Shown here one piece after another: positions 1-9,103 of a DNA stretch of 64,000 nucleotides. The position numbers and the translations under genes were made by a program. The notes beneath the pieces are model-generated. The model ran no database searches and was not told where the DNA came from. It worked only from the letters and a program-made list of their open reading frames with translations. Source of the stretch: Alicycliphilus denitrificans K601 (GTDB lineage: Bacteria > Pseudomonadota > Gammaproteobacteria > Burkholderiales > Burkholderiaceae_C); the NCBI RefSeq assembly GCF_000204645.1, contig NC_015422.1:2869001-2933000 (forward strand). The letters run 5' to 3'. Numbering within the stretch: the first letter of the stretch is position 1; the number at the start of each line of letters is the position of its first letter.

Positions 1-3000
1 ATCACTTCCGAGCCGGTGCCGGTCCCCCACATGATGGGCAGCAGGCCCGCCATGATGGCAACGACTGTCATCATTTTGGGACGAACCCGCTCGACGGCGC
101 CCTCCATGACGGCCTCGTAAAGGTCACCAACTCCTGGCTCTTTCCCTTCAGAGCGGCGTTTTTCCTTGATCTCTTCCCAGGCGTGGTCCAGGTAGATCAG
201 CATGACAACCCCGGTTTCAGCGGCCACACCAGCCAGGGCAATGAAGCCCACAGCAACTGCGACAGAGAGGTTGTAGCCAAGCCACCACATCAGCCAGACG
301 CCGCCAACCAACGCGAACGGCACCGACAGCATGACGATCAAAGTCTCCGTCAGTCGCCTGAAGTTCAGGTACAGCAGCAGGAAAATGAGCAACAGCGTTA
401 CTGGCACAACGAGTTTCATTTTCTCGATGGCACGCTCCATAGACTCAAACTGACCGCTCCATGTGGCGTAGTAGCCGGGCGGGAACTTGACCTGGTCATT
501 CACTGCTTTGCGCGCCTCGGCGACGTAGCCACCGATGTCACGCTCACGGATGTCCACAAAAATGTAGGCAGATAGCAACGCATTTTCGGTACGGATGCCA
601 GGGGCGCCCTTGGCCACCTCCACGCGGGCAACCTGGCCCAGCGGAATCATGGCTCCATCCATGGTCGGCACCAGCACTTCGCGGGCGATCTGCTGCGGGT
701 CAGACCGCAATTCGCGTGGGTAGCGAACCGTAACGCCAAAACGCTCTCGCCCTTCCACCGTGGTGGTCACCATGTCACCGCCGAGCGCCGTACCAATGAC
801 CTCCTGCAGATCACCCACCGCCAGACCGTAGCGTGCCAGTTGGGCGCGGTCGGGCTCGATGTTCAGGTAGAAGCCGCCTGTGATCCGCTCCGCGAATGCC
901 GAGGCGGTGCCGGGCACGGATTTCACTACGGTCTCGATCTCCCGCGCCAGGCGTTCCATTTCGTTCAAGTCCTTGCCAAAGACCTTGATACCAATGGGTG
1001 TGCGGATACCGGTGGACAGCATGTCGATGCGCGCCTTGATGGGCATGGTCCAGGCATTGGAGACGCCAGGAAACTGCAGCGCCTTGTCCATCTCGGCGAT
1101 CAATTTGTCGATGGTCATGCCAGATCGCCACGCTGACTCCGGCTTGAGGTTGATGACCGTCTCGAACATCTCGGTCGGTGCTGGGTCGGTGGCCGTGTTG
1201 GCCCGTCCTGCCTTACCGTAGACCGATTCAACCTCCGGAAAACTCTTGATGATCTTGTTTTGCGTCTGAAGCAACTCGGCGGCCTTGGTTATCGACATGC
1301 CCGGCAGCGAAGCAGGCATGTAGAGCAAAGTGCCTTCATTGAGAGTCGGCATGAACTCGGACCCCAGCTTGCTGGCCGGATAGAACGACACCCCAAGCAC
1401 GACCAGGGCAATGGCAATGGTCACCTTCTTCCAGCGCATCACGCCAGCGATGATGGGTCGGTAGACCCAGATCAGGAACCGGTTCACCGGGTTACGGGAC
1501 TCCGGCATGATGCGTCCGCGAATGAAAATCATCATGAGCACCGGCACCAGCGTCACCGACAACAGCGCCGCTCCTGCCATAGAAAACGTCTTAGTGAACG
1601 CCAGCGGTGAGAACAAGCGCCCCTCCTGTGATTCGAGCGTGAACACGGGCAGAAACGACACGGTGATGATCAGCAGCGAGAAGAACAGTGCCGGGCCAAC
1701 CTCTTTGCAGGCGGCGATCATGGCCTCGACCCGCTGCTTGCTGTTGTGCTCGGGTGGGAGCCGCTCCAGGTGTTTATGGGCGTTCTCGATCATGACGATG
1801 GCCGCATCCACCATGGCACCGATCGCAATGGCGATACCGCCTAGACTCATCAGGTTGGAATTCATACCCAGCAAGCGCATCGCGATGAATGAGATCAGCA
1901 CCCCTACGGGCAACATCAAGATAGCCACGAGGGCTGAACGGATGTGCATGAGAAAGACCATGCAGACCAAGGCAACGATCAGGCTCTCCTCAATCAGCGT
2001 TCGCTTGAGCGTATCGATGGCCCGATGAATCAGGTCAGATCGGTCGTAAACAGCCTGGATGCTGACGCCCTGCGGCAGCCCTGCCGAAACTTCGGTAATT
2101 TTCTCCTTCAGGTTATGGATGACTTCCAGGGCGTTTTGGCCATAGCGGGCCATGGCGATGCCCGAGACCACCTCCCCCTCCCCGTTGAGTTCGGTCAGGC
2201 CGCGCCGTTCATCGGGAGCGAGTTCAACGCGAGCGATGTCTCGAATCAATACTGGTGTGCCTTTTTCGGCCTTGACGACCAGGTTCTCAATGTCCGCCGC
2301 GCCGCGCAGATAGCCCTTTCCGCGCACCATGTACTCTGTCTCGGCCATCTCCACCACACGGCCGCCGACGTCACGATTGGAGTCGCGCACGACCTGTGAC
2401 ACTTTGGCCAAAGGAATGCCGTAGGCCCGCAGCTTCACCGGGTCGACGGTGATCTGGTAGGTCTGGACAAAGCCACCGACGGATGCCACCTCAGCGACGC
2501 CATGCGCCTTGGTCAGCTGGTAGCGCAGGTACCAATCCTGCAAAGTTCTCAACTCGGCCAGCGTCCGGTCCTTGGCGATCAAAGCGTACTGGTAGACCCA
2601 ACCCACACCGGTGGCATCAGGGCCAATTTGGGGCGTGACCCCCTTGGGCATTCGACTGGATGCGAAATTGAGGTATTCCAGCACGCGCGAACGCGCCCAA
2701 TAGATGTCTGTGTCATCCTCAAAGATGATGTAGACGAAGGACGCTCCAAAGAACGAAAAGCCGCGCACCACCTTGGACTTGGGTACCGACAGCATGGCGG
2801 TGGTCAAGGGATAGGTGACCTGATCCTCAACCACCTGGGGCGCTTGTCCAGGGTATTCGGTGTAGACGATGACCTGCACGTCGGACAAGTCCGGCAGGGC
2901 GTCCAAAGGCGTTCGCAACACCGCGAATACCCCTGCGACAATGACAAACAGCGTGGCCAGGAGCACCAGGAAGCTGTTTCTTCCTGACCAGTCAATGATC

Positions 3001-3011
3001 TTCGCGAGCAT
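1..3011 (-). CDS. cusA: CusA/SilA-type heavy-metal RND efflux pump, 3' end beyond window
   Basis: Inner-membrane proton-driven RND transporter that pumps Cu(I)/Ag(I) from the periplasm through CusB and CusC. About 1003 codons are visible; the family is about 1040-1050 residues, so the last ~45 residues lie outside the window. The start MLAKIIDWSGRNSF with a first membrane helix (LVLLATLFVIVAG) is typical. The porter region contains MPIKARIDMLSTGI, which matches the Met-containing copper-site region of CusA (MPIRPRIDMLSTGI-like) rather than the CzcA zinc pumps. The start ATG lies 15 bp after the cusB stop, in a DUF2789-cusC-cusB-cusA order. Copper/silver specificity is inferred from the Met cluster and the neighbours. 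Confidence 0.95.
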   Translation of the reverse strand, partial: MLAKIIDWSGRNSFLVLLATLFVIVAGVFAVLRTPLDALPDLSDVQVIVYTEYPGQAPQVVEDQVTYPLTTAMLSVPKSKVVRGFSFFGASFVYIIFEDDTDIYWARSRVLEYLNFASSRMPKGVTPQIGPDATGVGWVYQYALIAKDRTLAELRTLQDWYLRYQLTKAHGVAEVASVGGFVQTYQITVDPVKLRAYGIPLAKVSQVVRDSNRDVGGRVVEMAETEYMVRGKGYLRGAADIENLVVKAEKGTPVLIRDIARVELAPDERRGLTELNGEGEVVSGIAMARYGQNALEVIHNLKEKITEVSAGLPQGVSIQAVYDRSDLIHRAIDTLKRTLIEESLIVALVCMVFLMHIRSALVAILMLPVGVLISFIAMRLLGMNSNLMSLGGIAIAIGAMVDAAIVMIENAHKHLERLPPEHNSKQRVEAMIAACKEVGPALFFSLLIITVSFLPVFTLESQEGRLFSPLAFTKTFSMAGAALLSVTLVPVLMMIFIRGRIMPESRNPVNRFLIWVYRPIIAGVMRWKKVTIAIALVVLGVSFYPASKLGSEFMPTLNEGTLLYMPASLPGMSITKAAELLQTQNKIIKSFPEVESVYGKAGRANTATDPAPTEMFETVINLKPESAWRSGMTIDKLIAEMDKALQFPGVSNAWTMPIKARIDMLSTGIRTPIGIKVFGKDLNEMERLAREIETVVKSVPGTASAFAERITGGFYLNIEPDRAQLARYGLAVGDLQEVIGTALGGDMVTTTVEGRERFGVTVRYPRELRSDPQQIAREVLVPTMDGAMIPLGQVARVEVAKGAPGIRTENALLSAYIFVDIRERDIGGYVAEARKAVNDQVKFPPGYYATWSGQFESMERAIEKMKLVVPVTLLLIFLLLYLNFRRLTETLIVMLSVPFALVGGVWLMWWLGYNLSVAVAVGFIALAGVAAETGVVMLIYLDHAWEEIKEKRRSEGKEPGVGDLYEAVMEGAVERVRPKMMTVVAIMAGLLPIMWGTGTGSEV

Positions 3012-3026
3012 GTTGTTCCCTTAAGA

Positions 3027-4640
3027 TCAGTTATGGCCGGCGTGCGGAGTGGCCGCCGCTTTGCCCATGGGTTTCACGGAGGTGACCACCCATTCACCCT
3101 GTCCACGCTCAACGAACTCGAAGACCACCGCTGCGCCAGGTTGCAAGCCCGCCATCAGCCCATTGTTGGAGACCTTGAACTCCATGGACATTGCAGGCCA
3201 TTTGAGGGAGGGTATGGGACCATGGGCAATGGTCACCGTGCCGGCCTTCGCATCAGACTCCTCCACCCTGCCCTCACCTTGGTGCCCGACGGAGGCAGCG
3301 GGCTTGCTCGCATCAGGGGTGCCTTGTGCTTCCGACTTAGCTCCATGTGAGGAGTGCCCAAAGCCGCCCACGGCCGCCTTGAGGTTGGCTTCTGCATCGA
3401 TCAGGAAATTGGCAGCGATGACCACCTGCTCACCCTCGCGAACGCCCTCGGTGACTTCAATGCGGTCGTCGCTGCGTGCGCCCACTTTGACATCGCGGGG
3501 TTCGAATCGTCCCTCCTTGAGCTGCACCAGGACGATCTGGCGCGTGCCGCTGTCAATCACGGCCGAAGTCGGCACCGTCAAAACCGCCCCCTTGCTGGCG
3601 GTCGGAAGTTCCACCTGGGCAAACATGCCAGGCTTGAGCAAGCCACCCGTGTTTGACAAGTCCACGCGCACCTGCACCGTTCGGGTTTCAGGCTTCAGGG
3701 TGGGATACACATAGCTGACTGTCCCCTGGAACACCTTGTCTGGGTAGGCATTGATTTGCACCTTGGCCTTGCCCCCCGACTTGACCAAGCCGATGTCTTG
3801 CTCGAAGACATCGGCGATGACCCAGACCGAGGACAGGTTGGCGACTTGGTAGAGCATTTCGCCCGGCATGAATCGCATACCTTGGATGGCCTTCTTGTCG
3901 GTGATGATCCCTGCCACTGGTGAGCGAAATGTCAGCGTGCGGCGTGCGTCGCCGGATTTGGCCAAGGTCTTGACCTGCTCGTCCGAGATATCCCAATTGC
4001 GAAGCCGCGCCAGGCTGGAGTCGGCCAGCTCACGCATGCCACGCTGTGTCTCACCAGAGGCATCCTTCAACGCATCGACACCCTGTGCCGCGATGGCGTA
4101 CTCGCGCTGGGCAGACACCAGTTCGGGGCTATAGACCTCGAAGAGAGGCTGCCCCTTGCTCACCGCCTGTCCGGTGACGTTGGCATGCAGACGCTCAACA
4201 TAGCCCTCGAATTTGGCAGCGATGGTGAAGGTCTGGCGCTCGTCTGGTTCGATGCGTCCGGCGGCACGCACCACCTTGTCCAGAGAGCGCAGACTCACCG
4301 CCTCGGTGCGAACGCCGAGTTTCTGAATCTTTTCGGTGCTGATGCGAATTTGATTGGAGTTGGTTTCTGCTTCTTCCTGCTCGCCCTCGTAGACCGCGAT
4401 GTAGTCCATCCCCATTGGATCTTTTTTCGGTGTGGGAGATGTGTCGGGCAGCCCCATCGGGTTACGGTAAAAAAGTACCTTGCGCTCCTTCTTGGTAGGA
4501 CCGGCAGAGGCGCCCTGCGACGCAGTCTGGTCACCACTGCGGGCTTCTGATTGGCGCTGTCCCATCCAATAGCCACCACCCGCCGCCAACCCTGCGGCGA
4601 CGATAGCCAGGAATACGCCGGCCTTGAAACCTGTTGTCAT
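3027..4640 (-). CDS. cusB: CusB periplasmic adaptor with a fused C-terminal CusF-like domain
   Basis: Membrane-fusion (HlyD-type) adaptor linking CusA to CusC; 537 aa. An N-terminal signal anchor (residues 8-27) is followed by a heavy-metal-binding motif near 55-82 (YRNPMGL, then DPMGMDY), then the adaptor hairpin/barrel region (about 100-430). The C-terminal ~75 residues form a CusF-like domain with AHGPIP followed by KWPAMSMEF, keeping the Trp and the two Met that bind Cu(I)/Ag(I) in CusF. Such fusions are known; here the pump carries its own metal chaperone even though a separate CusF-like protein is encoded at 15.5 kb. The start overlaps the cusC stop by 4 bp (ATGA), indicating translational coupling. 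Confidence 0.95.
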   Translation of the reverse strand: MTTGFKAGVFLAIVAAGLAAGGGYWMGQRQSEARSGDQTASQGASAGPTKKERKVLFYRNPMGLPDTSPTPKKDPMGMDYIAVYEGEQEEAETNSNQIRISTEKIQKLGVRTEAVSLRSLDKVVRAAGRIEPDERQTFTIAAKFEGYVERLHANVTGQAVSKGQPLFEVYSPELVSAQREYAIAAQGVDALKDASGETQRGMRELADSSLARLRNWDISDEQVKTLAKSGDARRTLTFRSPVAGIITDKKAIQGMRFMPGEMLYQVANLSSVWVIADVFEQDIGLVKSGGKAKVQINAYPDKVFQGTVSYVYPTLKPETRTVQVRVDLSNTGGLLKPGMFAQVELPTASKGAVLTVPTSAVIDSGTRQIVLVQLKEGRFEPRDVKVGARSDDRIEVTEGVREGEQVVIAANFLIDAEANLKAAVGGFGHSSHGAKSEAQGTPDASKPAASVGHQGEGRVEESDAKAGTVTIAHGPIPSLKWPAMSMEFKVSNNGLMAGLQPGAAVVFEFVERGQGEWVVTSVKPMGKAAATPHAGHN

Positions 4641-5911
4641 TGTTCTTCTCCCACGATGCGTTCAATTTCGGTAAGCCGCTTCTGCGCTTCCACGCCGGCT
4701 TTGATCTGATTCAGTTTGGACTGACGAATCTGGCGCTGCGCGTCCAGCAAGGTCGCAAAATCCACCTTGCCCGTCTGGTACCCAGCCAGCGCAGAGCGGA
4801 AGGTCAACTCCGACTGCGGCAAGAGACTTTCGGTCGTTAACGCCAGAGAGCGCCGGGCGGACTCAAAACCTGCCACGTTGGCGTAAAGGTCTGCCAGGAC
4901 TTGATTCGTGACGACTTCCTGGCGTGAGCGTGCAGCGGCCAACATGGCCTCGGACTCCCGCTCCTGGGCGCGCCGCGAATCTTGCTGCAGGGGAATATTC
5001 AACTCGACCATCAGCTCCCACTCTTTGATCGAGCCTCGGTACTGAATCGGAGAGATACCGACGTTGAAGTCGGGATAGCGGTTCTTGTAGGTCAGCTCGC
5101 GGTTCTTCTCGGCCGCCCTGATCTGGGACTCTTCCGTGCGCAGCAGCGGATTGTTCATCCGGGCGCGCCCTTCCAGCGCTGCGAAGCTGACTTGCTCCGG
5201 CGACGGCAAGGCGCGGATCTGCTCGGGTGCAGCCAAAATCTCCGAGGTCGGACGCCCCACGAGCGCATTCAACTTGGACTGGAGTTGGCGACGCTCAGCG
5301 TCCAGTGCAATCAGTTCGTTGCGCATGGTGGACTGCTCCACCTGCGCACGGATCACATCCTGTTGCGCAGCAAGCCCGCCCGCATAGCGGACCTGCGCGA
5401 CTTTTTCCAATCGCGCCATCAGGTCGAGAATTTCCCGCGACAAGCGTTCGTTCTGGTCCAGATAATAGAGCTCGGCATAAGTCGTCTTGATCTTGGCAGC
5501 CAGTTCAACCCAGGCGCCTGCTGCACGGCTTCTCGCAGCTTGTGCTTGTGACTCAGCCACCTCACGCTTCAGACCGCGTTTGCCCATCCAGGGAAAATCC
5601 TGCATCAGCACGTAGCGGGTGCTTCCGACGCGCCCTGGCAATAGCGTGGGGTTTTGTTCTCCCATGCGCGTGATGTCACGCAATTCGGTTCGAATTTTCG
5701 GATCCGGCAAGGCGCCCGCAGGCGCGACGCGCTCTGCTGCCGCATCCGCATCAAAACGCATGCTGGCGATTTCTGGGTTTCTATCCCTGGCCGCTTGCAG
5801 CAACCCTTCGACACTCGATCCCAGCTTGGCCTCCTGCGCGTGAACCATCGAGCTCAGCGCCAGAGACACCACGACTACCCCCAACGACAGACGATTCCTC
5901 ATAGGCATCAT
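4637..5911 (-). CDS. cusC: CusC/TolC-family outer-membrane efflux channel
   Basis: Outer-membrane channel of the tripartite copper/silver pump; 424 aa, the usual size. The signal peptide at residues 1-25 ends in SMVHAQEA. The body shows the two long alpha-helical repeats of TolC-family factors (heptad-rich segments around 70-230 and 260-420). No lipobox is evident, unlike E. coli CusC, so it is probably not a lipoprotein. It overlaps both neighbours by 4 bp and lies directly upstream of cusB and cusA, so the three are translated as one unit. Confidence 0.92.
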   Translation of the reverse strand: MMPMRNRLSLGVVVVSLALSSMVHAQEAKLGSSVEGLLQAARDRNPEIASMRFDADAAAERVAPAGALPDPKIRTELRDITRMGEQNPTLLPGRVGSTRYVLMQDFPWMGKRGLKREVAESQAQAARSRAAGAWVELAAKIKTTYAELYYLDQNERLSREILDLMARLEKVAQVRYAGGLAAQQDVIRAQVEQSTMRNELIALDAERRQLQSKLNALVGRPTSEILAAPEQIRALPSPEQVSFAALEGRARMNNPLLRTEESQIRAAEKNRELTYKNRYPDFNVGISPIQYRGSIKEWELMVELNIPLQQDSRRAQERESEAMLAAARSRQEVVTNQVLADLYANVAGFESARRSLALTTESLLPQSELTFRSALAGYQTGKVDFATLLDAQRQIRQSKLNQIKAGVEAQKRLTEIERIVGEEQ

Positions 5912-6156
5912 GACCGCCCCTTGGGTGCACGCAAGGCGGCATTCAACCGGTCAATTACTTCGGCCCAGTCCGCATCTTCCAGAAGCTCTTCGCGCAACAG
6001 AGTCGCCTGAGCTGGCGTCCAGAATGGGGCATCGGCCAGCAGCACATCGGCCGGCAGTGGAGAGTGGGCCTCCAAGAACTCCCCAATGCCTGCTGCATCC
6101 ATGCGCAGGCCGAGCTGGGCAAACAGTTCAGAGAATCGATGAAATGACTTTTCCAT
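5908..6156 (-). CDS. DUF2789 family small protein
   Basis: 82-aa soluble protein matching the DUF2789 family (MEKSFHRFSELFAQLGL start, PLPADVLLADAPFWTPAQA core, acidic middle). Its function is unknown. It overlaps the start of cusC by 4 bp, so it is the first gene of the cusCBA unit. DUF2789 proteins are usually free-standing housekeeping-like genes in Burkholderiales, so its coupling to an efflux operon is a useful context clue rather than proof of a metal role. Confidence 0.85.
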   Translation of the reverse strand: MEKSFHRFSELFAQLGLRMDAAGIGEFLEAHSPLPADVLLADAPFWTPAQATLLREELLEDADWAEVIDRLNAALRAPKGRS

Positions 6157-6213
6157 AGCGGTGATCCCTATTGTTCAAACACAAAAAATTCTGAAGACGT
6201 GGCCAGTGGACGC

Positions 6214-7494
6214 TCACGAAAACGTCACGCTCAGCGCCAATACGGCAGCTCCGGACGCCATCGCACCCAGGTAGCCGAAAACAACCGATTTACCGACCTG
6301 CGCGCCGCCTGTCGTCCAGGCGATGCCGACCTTTGCCACCATGTTTGCCAATGTCGCGAGACCGAGCGCCGTGACGGTGGCGCCCGTGGACAATCCACCG
6401 GCACCATGCAGCCGAGCGACCGAGATCAAGATCGCATCCACGTCGGCAAGGCCTGAAACCGCCGACAGCACATAGAGGCCGCTGGTGTCCAGCCACTGCT
6501 TTGCCGCGGGCACCAGGACGCTCATGACAGCGAGCAGCACACCAAAACCGAGCGCGGTGCCAAGGTCGAATGGCGCCATCGCGCCGACAGCGCCCTCCCC
6601 CACTACAGTGCGGTCCAACTTGCGCCACCCCCATAGCGCAATACACAGCAGTGCCACGCCAGTGACCACCAGGGCGCTGCCGAAGGTGGACAGCAGCGCC
6701 GGCTGGATGACACCCAGCAGAACGACCATGCGAAAAAACATGACGCCACAGGATGCCAACGTGCCGGCTACCGCCGCGCCTGTCAGCGAAGGCTGCTCGC
6801 GTGCGTAGCGAGCCAAAGCCAACGTGGTTGCGGTGGAAGATGCCAGTCCTCCCAGGATACCGGTCCACAGCACACCCCTTTGCGCGCCGGTGATCCGCAT
6901 GGCAAAGTGACCCGTCAACGACAGGCCCGCAATCAGGATGACTGCCCACCACAGCTGGTACGGATTGAGCGCGGCATAGGGCCCGAGGCCCGTATTGGGC
7001 AGATAAGGCAGGATGACCATGGACAACACCAGCAGTTGCAGCGATGCAGTCAATTCGCGGTGATCGATCAAACGCAACCAACCGTGCAAGGTCGGCTTGA
7101 GGTCCAGCAACACAGCGCCAACCACTGCTGCCGACAACGCCAAGGTGATGTTGCCGTGTGCCGCAAAGGCACCTAGGACCATAGTGAGCAGCATTGCCAC
7201 CGGGGTAGTGGCACTCAGGTTGCCCGACAGTTTGGCGTTACGGGCGTAGGACACCGTCAGCAGCAGGGCGAGTCCGAGCAGCGCACCCAGCAAAGGCCAC
7301 GCGCCGAACTCTGGCTGCAGATGCCCAAGCACGCCACCGAGCAGTCCGGTCAGCGCAAAGGTGCGCAGGCCTGCGACACGTCCACCCTCCGGCAATTCGC
7401 GGTCGTGCCAGCCGCGCTCCAGGCCAATCACCAGACCGACAGCAAGCGCGGCAACCAAGCCCGCAGCGCCCGGGGGGAGTTCGTAGCCGTTCAT
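6214..7494 (-). CDS. MgtC/SapB-DUF4010 family multi-pass membrane protein
   Basis: 426-aa integral membrane protein with about 11-12 hydrophobic segments. The N-terminal ~140 residues carry the MgtC/SapB signature (GLVIGLERGWHDRE, then GLRTFALTGLLGG) and the remainder matches DUF4010. Members are often found beside heavy-metal genes and may be permeases or modulators of envelope energetics; no substrate is established. The start ATG overlaps the stop of a 45-codon gene (ATGA), so the two are probably translated together. A CopR-type box lies about 270 bp upstream of the start. Confidence 0.85.
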   Translation of the reverse strand: MNGYELPPGAAGLVAALAVGLVIGLERGWHDRELPEGGRVAGLRTFALTGLLGGVLGHLQPEFGAWPLLGALLGLALLLTVSYARNAKLSGNLSATTPVAMLLTMVLGAFAAHGNITLALSAAVVGAVLLDLKPTLHGWLRLIDHRELTASLQLLVLSMVILPYLPNTGLGPYAALNPYQLWWAVILIAGLSLTGHFAMRITGAQRGVLWTGILGGLASSTATTLALARYAREQPSLTGAAVAGTLASCGVMFFRMVVLLGVIQPALLSTFGSALVVTGVALLCIALWGWRKLDRTVVGEGAVGAMAPFDLGTALGFGVLLAVMSVLVPAAKQWLDTSGLYVLSAVSGLADVDAILISVARLHGAGGLSTGATVTALGLATLANMVAKVGIAWTTGGAQVGKSVVFGYLGAMASGAAVLALSVTFS

Positions 7495-7628
7495 CGATGC
7501 GCTCCGTTGGCGGCCTGCGTCGCCGCAGGCACGATCTTGCGCATGAAGGGCGCAACGACCACGGGACAGGTATCACGCGAGTCGACATTGAACAGCGCCA
7601 CCACTTCGGGCCAATCCACGTTCAGCAT
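7491..7628 (-). CDS. 45-aa small protein coupled to the MgtC-like gene
   Basis: Small frame MLNVDWPEVVALFNVDSRD..., 45 codons, with a good ribosome site (GTGAGGAA, 4 nt before ATG) and an ATGA overlap with the MgtC/DUF4010 gene. The first 20 residues could form an amphipathic helix; a single Cys lies in DTCPVVV. No family was recognised. The RBS plus overlap make translation likely; it may be a leader or small partner of the membrane protein. Confidence 0.55.
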   Translation of the reverse strand: MLNVDWPEVVALFNVDSRDTCPVVVAPFMRKIVPAATQAANGAHR

Positions 7629-7763
7629 AAATTCCTCACGTTGCATCAGACCCTCGGTCACTGCATTTCAGGTTGTTGTACTTTGCGTTGGCATCCGCCT
7701 ACCTTGTGTGAATGCGTGTTATGTATTTTGCGAGCGCAAGGCTGACGGAAAGATGTTTCAAAA

Positions 7764-7778
7764 ATTACATTTCTGTCA
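7764..7778 (-). promoter_or_regulatory. Putative CopR/CinR-type response-regulator box
   Basis: Read on the minus strand the site is TGACAGAAATGTAAT, which fits the TGACANNNNTGTNAT consensus described for CopR/CinR-like copper regulators in pseudomonads. It is 136 bp upstream of the 45-codon gene and MgtC-like pair. The surrounding 7629-7952 interval (324 bp, AT-richer than its neighbours) contains no other gene that I can support. Confidence 0.5.
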
Positions 7779-7952
7779 TGCGCTTCTTGGGGGCGTGGCA
7801 TACCGGCCACCGATGAAGGTTGGCGCGTTTGATGGCTTCATGGGCCGGCGCTGCGGTGTTGCAGAAATACCTGTAAAGGCAACAAAAGGCTGGCGCTGGC
7901 TGGTTCTACATTTTTGTGTACCGTACGTACCGGTGTAGGCGACGGGCCCCAC

Positions 7953-8999
7953 TCAAGGCGTCACGCTGATGCCGTTGGGTGCCTTACCGACAGGAACGGT
8001 TTTCGTTACCTTGCGATCTTTCACGTCAAGCATGGAAACCGAATTGGCGTAGATGTTCGTCACATAGGCGTACCGCCCTTCACGATCAACGACGACGCCA
8101 TGGGCACCAGCGCCAGTTACGACTGTCTTGACGACCTTGAAAGTCTCCAGGTCAATCATGCTGACGGTCTTGCCCGGCATCTTGCGCGTACCCTGGTTGG
8201 CCACCAGGAGCGTGCGCGAGTCAGGTGTGGCGTACAACTGGATCGGCACCGTTCCTACCGCAACCTTGCGAATCACCTTGCGCGTTGCAGGGTCGATCAC
8301 GGCAATGGCGTTTTCGCCGGACAACGAGGCAAAGGCCAAGCGACCGTCCGGTGTGAAGCCAGTCTGGGCCGGACCTTTGCCGGTCGGCACCTGCGCAACC
8401 TCCTTCTGGCTGGCGGTGTCGATGACCGATACCGTGCCACCCTTGAGATTGGCGACGTAGACCTCCTTGCCATCCGGACTGAACCGAAGACCATGGGGAA
8501 ACTGACCAACTGGAATCGTCGCCACGTGGCTCCGCGCTGCTGTGTCGATCACAGTGACCGTGTTGTCACCCCCATTGGTGACATAGGCCAGGCGACCGTC
8601 TGGTGACACCACCACATGGGCCGGGTGCATACCCACCGGCACCTTGGCGACGACCGTGTTGGTCGCGGTGTCGATGGCCCAGATCGCGCCCGGTTTTCCC
8701 ATCGCACCGTGGTCGCCTTGGGCCATGCCCTTGTGCGCAGAAACGTCGGCTGCCTGGTCAGGCTCGCCGTTATTGGTCAACCATGCGAGCTTGCCGTCGG
8801 GCGACACTTGCACGTTGTGAGGCATCTTACCGACGCGCACGTTCGTCAGCGTTTTCAACGATGCCGCATCAAGGACGCTGACCGTGTCAGCGCCTTCATT
8901 GGCCACATATACCTGGTCGGCAGCCAAAGTGGTTCCAGACCAGGCCAGCAGACCGATCTGGACCGCTGCCGAAAGCCAGTTGCATTTTCTTATCATCAT
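7953..8999 (-). CDS. Secreted YVTN-family beta-propeller protein
   Basis: About 348-aa exported protein. The start chosen is the first of two adjacent ATGs (8999), preceded by AAGGA at 6 nt, because it places a clean signal peptide (MMIRKCNW...GTTLAADQ) at the N-terminus; an upstream in-frame start exists but adds a non-signal extension. The mature part is made of seven or so ~42-residue YVTN repeats (VYVANEGADTVSVLD, AYVTNGGDNTVTVID, VYVANLKGGTVSVID), forming a propeller. Its likely role is periplasmic binding or scaffolding; its place in the copper cluster suggests envelope metal homeostasis, but no ligand is evident. Confidence 0.85.
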   Translation of the reverse strand: MMIRKCNWLSAAVQIGLLAWSGTTLAADQVYVANEGADTVSVLDAASLKTLTNVRVGKMPHNVQVSPDGKLAWLTNNGEPDQAADVSAHKGMAQGDHGAMGKPGAIWAIDTATNTVVAKVPVGMHPAHVVVSPDGRLAYVTNGGDNTVTVIDTAARSHVATIPVGQFPHGLRFSPDGKEVYVANLKGGTVSVIDTASQKEVAQVPTGKGPAQTGFTPDGRLAFASLSGENAIAVIDPATRKVIRKVAVGTVPIQLYATPDSRTLLVANQGTRKMPGKTVSMIDLETFKVVKTVVTGAGAHGVVVDREGRYAYVTNIYANSVSMLDVKDRKVTKTVPVGKAPNGISVTP

Positions 9000-9103
9000 G
9001 ATCAATCCTTGTTGGGAAATGGCCCCGAGAACAGGGTTATGTCCGCTTTGAGCGTCCGGTATTACCGTCACCGTTTTTTCCATCATGTCCAGGACGCATA
9101 AAA

